NCBI RefSeq assembly: GCF_014636935.1
Contig: NZ_BMES01000001.1
Location: forward strand, 1,033,383-1,097,382
Origin: Alsobacter metallidurans
GTDB lineage: Bacteria > Pseudomonadota > Alphaproteobacteria > Rhizobiales > Beijerinckiaceae
Direction: 5' to 3'
DNA length: 64,000 nucleotides
Position numbers and translations under genes: made by a program. The notes below the pieces were generated by a model. That model was not told the origin of the DNA. It saw only the letters and a program-made list of their open reading frames with translations, and ran no database searches. Below, piece by piece: positions 61,287-64,000 of the stretch. The stretch's first letter is position 1. Each line of letters begins with the position of its first letter.

Positions 61287-62704
61287 GCGGCGGCTCCCTG
61301 CCGGGACCCGGCGGCCCTGGCCTTGTGACGGACGAATAACTCGATCGCACCCTGATCGTTGGGCAAGACGGTGAAATGCTCGGGCCGCTGGAGAAGATCC
61401 GCGAGATGCACCGGCAGAGCGGGCCTGCGTCCCGTGGCGGCTTCCACCGCGTCCGGGAACTTGGCCGGATGGGCGGTGCCGAGCACCACCATCGGGGTCG
61501 CAGGAACACGCGCCAGCACCGTGCGGGCGCTGGCGACGCCCACCGCCGTGTGCGGATCGAGCGTGTAGCCGCTGGCCTGGAACGTTGCGGCCATCTCGGC
61601 GCGGACGCCGGCCTCGTCCACCTTGCCGGCCGAGAACTCGGCCCGGATGAGTTCGAGCGCGGCGGGCTCGATGGTGAAGGACTTGCTCTGCGAGAGCCCC
61701 TGCATGAGCCGCCGGATGGTCGCGCCGTCGCGGCCATGCGCCTCGAACAGGAGGCGCTCGAAGTTGGACGAGACCTGGATGTCCATGGAGGGCGAGGAGG
61801 TCGGCACCACGCCGGTGGCCTCGTAGCGCCCGGTCGCGATGGCGCGGGCCAGGATGTCGTTGGCGTTGGTGGCGACGTTCAGCCCGCCGATGGGCAGGCC
61901 CATGCGCTTGGCCACCCAGCCGGCGAGCACGTCGCCGAAATTGCCGGTCGGCACCGAAAAGTTCACGGGCCTGTGCGGCGCGCCCAGGCTGACGGCGGCC
62001 GTGAAGTAGTAGACGACCTGCGCGACAATGCGGGCCCAGTTGATGGAGTTGACGCCGGATAGCATCAGCTCGTCCCGGAACGCGTGGTTGTTGAACAGCG
62101 CCTTCACGAGCGCCTGGCAGTCGTCGAAGTCGCCCTCCACCGCGACAGCGTGGACGTTCTCGGCGTCCACGGTGGTCATCTGCCGGCGCTGCACCTCGCT
62201 CACCCGGCCCTGCGGGTAGAGGATGAACACGTCGACCCGCTTCAGGCCCTTGAAGGCGTCGATGGCCGCGCCGCCGGTGTCGCCCGAGGTGGCGCCCACG
62301 ATGGTGGCGCGCTGGCCGCGCTGTTCCAGCACGTGGTCCATCATGCGGCCGAGGAGCTGCATGGCGACGTCCTTGAACGCCAGCGTCGGGCCGTGGAAGA
62401 GCTCCAGCACGAAGAGGTTGTCGCCGAGCTGCACAAGCGGGCACACGGCCGGGTGCCTGAACGTCGCATAGGCGGCGTCCACCATGGCCGAGAAGGCGGC
62501 GGAATCGATGTCGGACGCAAAGGGCCCGATGATGCGCCGCGCGACCTCCGGATAGGGCAGGCCCGCCAGGTCCGCGATCGCGTCATGCGTCAGGGTCGGC
62601 CAGGATTCCGGCATGTAGAGGCCGCCGTCGCGGGCGAGGCCGGCCAGCAGCGCGTCGGAAAAACCGAGGGCGGGCGCTTCGCCCCGGGTGGAAACATGGA
62701 TCAC
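61283..62704 (-). CDS. thrC: threonine synthase
   Basis: A 473-residue PLP enzyme converting O-phosphohomoserine to threonine. The PLP-binding Lys is in FHGPTLAFKDVAMQLLG; GATSGDTGGAAIDAF and FSVPTGNFGDVLAGW bind phosphate. The N-terminal MIHVSTRGEAPALGFSDALL is typical of the alphaproteobacterial type. The start is GTG at 62704 after GAGG. It is co-transcribed with the M16 gene. thrB is about 10 kb away. Confidence 0.97.
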   Translation of the reverse strand: MIHVSTRGEAPALGFSDALLAGLARDGGLYMPESWPTLTHDAIADLAGLPYPEVARRIIGPFASDIDSAAFSAMVDAAYATFRHPAVCPLVQLGDNLFVLELFHGPTLAFKDVAMQLLGRMMDHVLEQRGQRATIVGATSGDTGGAAIDAFKGLKRVDVFILYPQGRVSEVQRRQMTTVDAENVHAVAVEGDFDDCQALVKALFNNHAFRDELMLSGVNSINWARIVAQVVYYFTAAVSLGAPHRPVNFSVPTGNFGDVLAGWVAKRMGLPIGGLNVATNANDILARAIATGRYEATGVVPTSSPSMDIQVSSNFERLLFEAHGRDGATIRRLMQGLSQSKSFTIEPAALELIRAEFSAGKVDEAGVRAEMAATFQASGYTLDPHTAVGVASARTVLARVPATPMVVLGTAHPAKFPDAVEAATGRRPALPVHLADLLQRPEHFTVLPNDQGAIELFVRHKARAAGSRQGAAA

Positions 62705-62765
62705 GGGTGACCTCTTCAGTGCGACGCGAGGGTAGGAGCCCGGTCGGGGCCTGACAAGCGCAGGT

Positions 62766-63521
62766 TCACGCAGAGCCGTCCTTCAGCTGCTGGCGGGCCC
62801 AGAAGCCGAACACCCCGAGAAGGCACAGCGCCAGCGCGAACCACGTGAAAGCGTATTGCAGGTGGTTGTTGGGGAAGCTCACGACGGTGTTGCCGCCCCG
62901 GGGCCAGCCGCCCGGAACAGGCGTCGCGTCCGCGTCCACCACGAAGGGGGCGACGCGCGTAAGGCCCTTGGCCTGGCCGATCGCGACCGGATCGCGCGAG
63001 AACCAGTTGTTCTTGACGGGATCGTTGCTGGGCACGAACACGCCGGGATGCTCGGGCATGCGGAGCAGCCCCGTCACGGTGACGTCGCCCGACGGCTGCC
63101 CTTCAGCCCGCTTGGCGGGATCGCGCAGCTCGGTCGGTACGATGCCGCGGTTGACGATCACGACCGAGCCGTCCGCGAGCCGGAGGGGCGTGAGAATAAA
63201 GAAGCCCATCAGCGTGTTGGCAGGGGCCGGGCCGGTGGTCGGCAGCGCGATGAAGCCGTTGAGGTGAGCTTCCTTGTCATGGAGGAAGCGACCGGTGACG
63301 CGGACGCGCTGGTAGTCGACGTTCTTGGCGTTGAGCCCGCCCCAGTCGGCCTCCGGAGGCAGGGCGCCGGGCTCGGCATGCATCCGCGCCTCGACCCGCG
63401 CCAGCAACCGTTGCTTCGCGCCAAGCCGCTCGATCTGCCAGAAGCCGAGCCCGACCAGGATGGCGAAGCCGACCAGCGTGGCGATGGCGGGCGCTATGAG
63501 GCGAGTAAGGCGGGGGTTCAA
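62766..63521 (-). CDS. SURF1-family cytochrome oxidase assembly protein
   Basis: A 251-residue protein with two transmembrane helices, one near the N-terminus (about 9-28) and one at the C-terminus (about 225-243), and a periplasmic domain between. It has GLGFWQIERLGAKQRLL, the VNRGIVPTELRDPAKR region and NNHLQYAFTWFALA of SURF1. SURF1 assists haem a insertion into cytochrome c oxidase subunit I. No ATG lies near; I use TTG at 63521, preceded by an AAAGAAAG stretch. It follows ctaE on the same strand, separated by a terminator-like hairpin and a repeat. Confidence 0.9.
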   Translation of the reverse strand: MNPRLTRLIAPAIATLVGFAILVGLGFWQIERLGAKQRLLARVEARMHAEPGALPPEADWGGLNAKNVDYQRVRVTGRFLHDKEAHLNGFIALPTTGPAPANTLMGFFILTPLRLADGSVVIVNRGIVPTELRDPAKRAEGQPSGDVTVTGLLRMPEHPGVFVPSNDPVKNNWFSRDPVAIGQAKGLTRVAPFVVDADATPVPGGWPRGGNTVVSFPNNHLQYAFTWFALALCLLGVFGFWARQQLKDGSA

Positions 63522-63539
63522 GGATGCGAACTTTCTTTG

Positions 63540-63568
63540 AAAGCGAAAAGGCGGCCCGGGGGCCGCCT
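63540..63568 (-). terminator. Rho-independent terminator between ctaE and surf1
   Basis: On the minus strand, AGGCGGCC and GGCCGCCT form an 8-bp stem with a CCGG-type loop, followed by TTTTCGCTTT. It would end the ctaE transcript about 20 bases before the surf1 start, suggesting attenuation or separate expression. Confidence 0.7.
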
Positions 63569-63592
63569 GATCCGGAATTCGAGGCCGCAGCT

Positions 63593-63765
63593 CCCACCCT
63601 CCCCTTGAGGGGAGGGTCGCCGCGAAGCGGCGGGGTGGGGTGCTGCAGGGCGTTGGCGGAACGTGGGTCAATCGCTCGGGTGGTTGCCGGAGCCGGAGCT
63701 CGTCCCCGGCTTCACCCCACCCCGCCGGCCTGCGGCCGTCGACCCTCCCCCTCGAGGAGAGGGTG
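63593..63765. repeat. palindromic repeat family B copy
   Basis: Left arm cccaccctccccttgagg plus gcggcggggtggggtg, right arm caccccaccccgccggc plus tcgaccctccccctcgagg, with a spacer of about 60 bases. It matches the copy at 22221. It lies between surf1 and ctaE. Confidence 0.8.
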
Positions 63766-63781
63766 CAGAGACCCTCTCCCG

Positions 63782-64000
63782 TCAGTGCGCGGCGGCGGCC
63801 CCCACTGCGGCGCCCCAGTTGGAGCCCTTGAGGTAGATGGCGACGAACAGGAACAGCCACACAACGTCCACGAAGTGCCAGTACCAGGCCGCGAACTCGA
63901 AGCCGAGGTGACGCTGCGGGGTGAAGTGGCCCTTCAACGCGCGGATCAGGCAGACCAGCAGGAAGATGGTGCCGATGAGCACGTGGAAGCCGTGGAAGCC
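63782..64000 (-). CDS. ctaE: cytochrome c oxidase subunit III, C-terminal end (partial)
   Basis: The minus-strand frame runs from the window edge to the stop at 63782-63784, giving the last 72 residues. They contain [16 protein letters not shown] and [22 protein letters not shown], the last two membrane helices of subunit III with the typical [10 protein letters not shown] motif. The start lies outside the window. The subunit is part of the aa3-type oxidase of the respiratory chain. SURF1 lies immediately downstream, as in most alphaproteobacteria. Confidence 0.95.
   Translation of the reverse strand, partial: GFHGFHVLIGTIFLLVCLIRALKGHFTPQRHLGFEFAAWYWHFVDVVWLFLFVAIYLKGSNWGAAVGAAAAH

Overview
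The window is a gene-dense, very GC-rich piece of an alphaproteobacterial chromosome. Gene content and order point to the Hyphomicrobiales (Rhizobiales): the ileS-lspA start followed by a pair of M16 peptidases, a lipid A/Kdo operon carrying DUF4170 and DUF374 genes, an ispH-thrB-rnhA run, ctaE-surf1-thrC-M16, DUF2093, and a LysR gene divergent from a DUF1127 gene. The sequence does not allow me to name a genus. I saw no rRNA, tRNA, CRISPR array, prophage or insertion sequence.

Layout. 1-4.3 kb: end of ileS, lspA, a secreted protein of unknown function, and an active/inactive M16 peptidase pair. 4.3-10.6 kb: accessory genes, namely an orphan TadG-like pilus protein, a membrane-embedded chemoreceptor with a small partner gene, and two divergent orphan substrate-binding proteins. 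10.7-20.2 kb: mutL, a MazEF-type toxin-antitoxin pair, rsmD, a pseudouridine synthase with very long disordered tails, tadA, a patatin-like lipase, gshA and a DUF937 protein. 20.3-28.4 kb: a Kef-type cation/proton antiporter and a complete four-gene Yej-like peptide ABC importer. 28.6-34.3 kb: a four-gene glycosyltransferase operon whose last gene fuses a glycosyltransferase to a NodB-like deacetylase. 34.6-37.0 kb: an orphan Flp pilin, LysR/DUF1127 and rsmE. 37.4-45.2 kb: ubiA, a dienelactone-hydrolase-like enzyme, DUF2093, and the lpxK-waaA-DUF374-DUF4170-phosphatase operon. 45.5-56.3 kb: xseA, purD, a fluoroacetate-dehalogenase-like hydrolase overlapping a BenE transporter, ispH-thrB-rnhA, a peroxiredoxin, a DsbD-alpha-like protein, yqgE, and a ParE-type toxin gene broken by an in-frame stop. 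56.3-64 kb: a PAS-GGDEF-EAL protein with a degenerate GGDEF site, a GNAT acetyltransferase, an M16 peptidase, thrC, surf1, and the end of ctaE (cytochrome oxidase subunit III).

Many neighbouring genes overlap by 1-4 bases (TGATG, ATGA, GTGA, TTGA), so most runs on one strand are probably single transcripts. At least six families of palindromic repeat fill the longer intergenic gaps. The least explained parts are the glycosyltransferase/deacetylase operon, the tailed RluB, the chemoreceptor with membrane histidines, and the repeat families.
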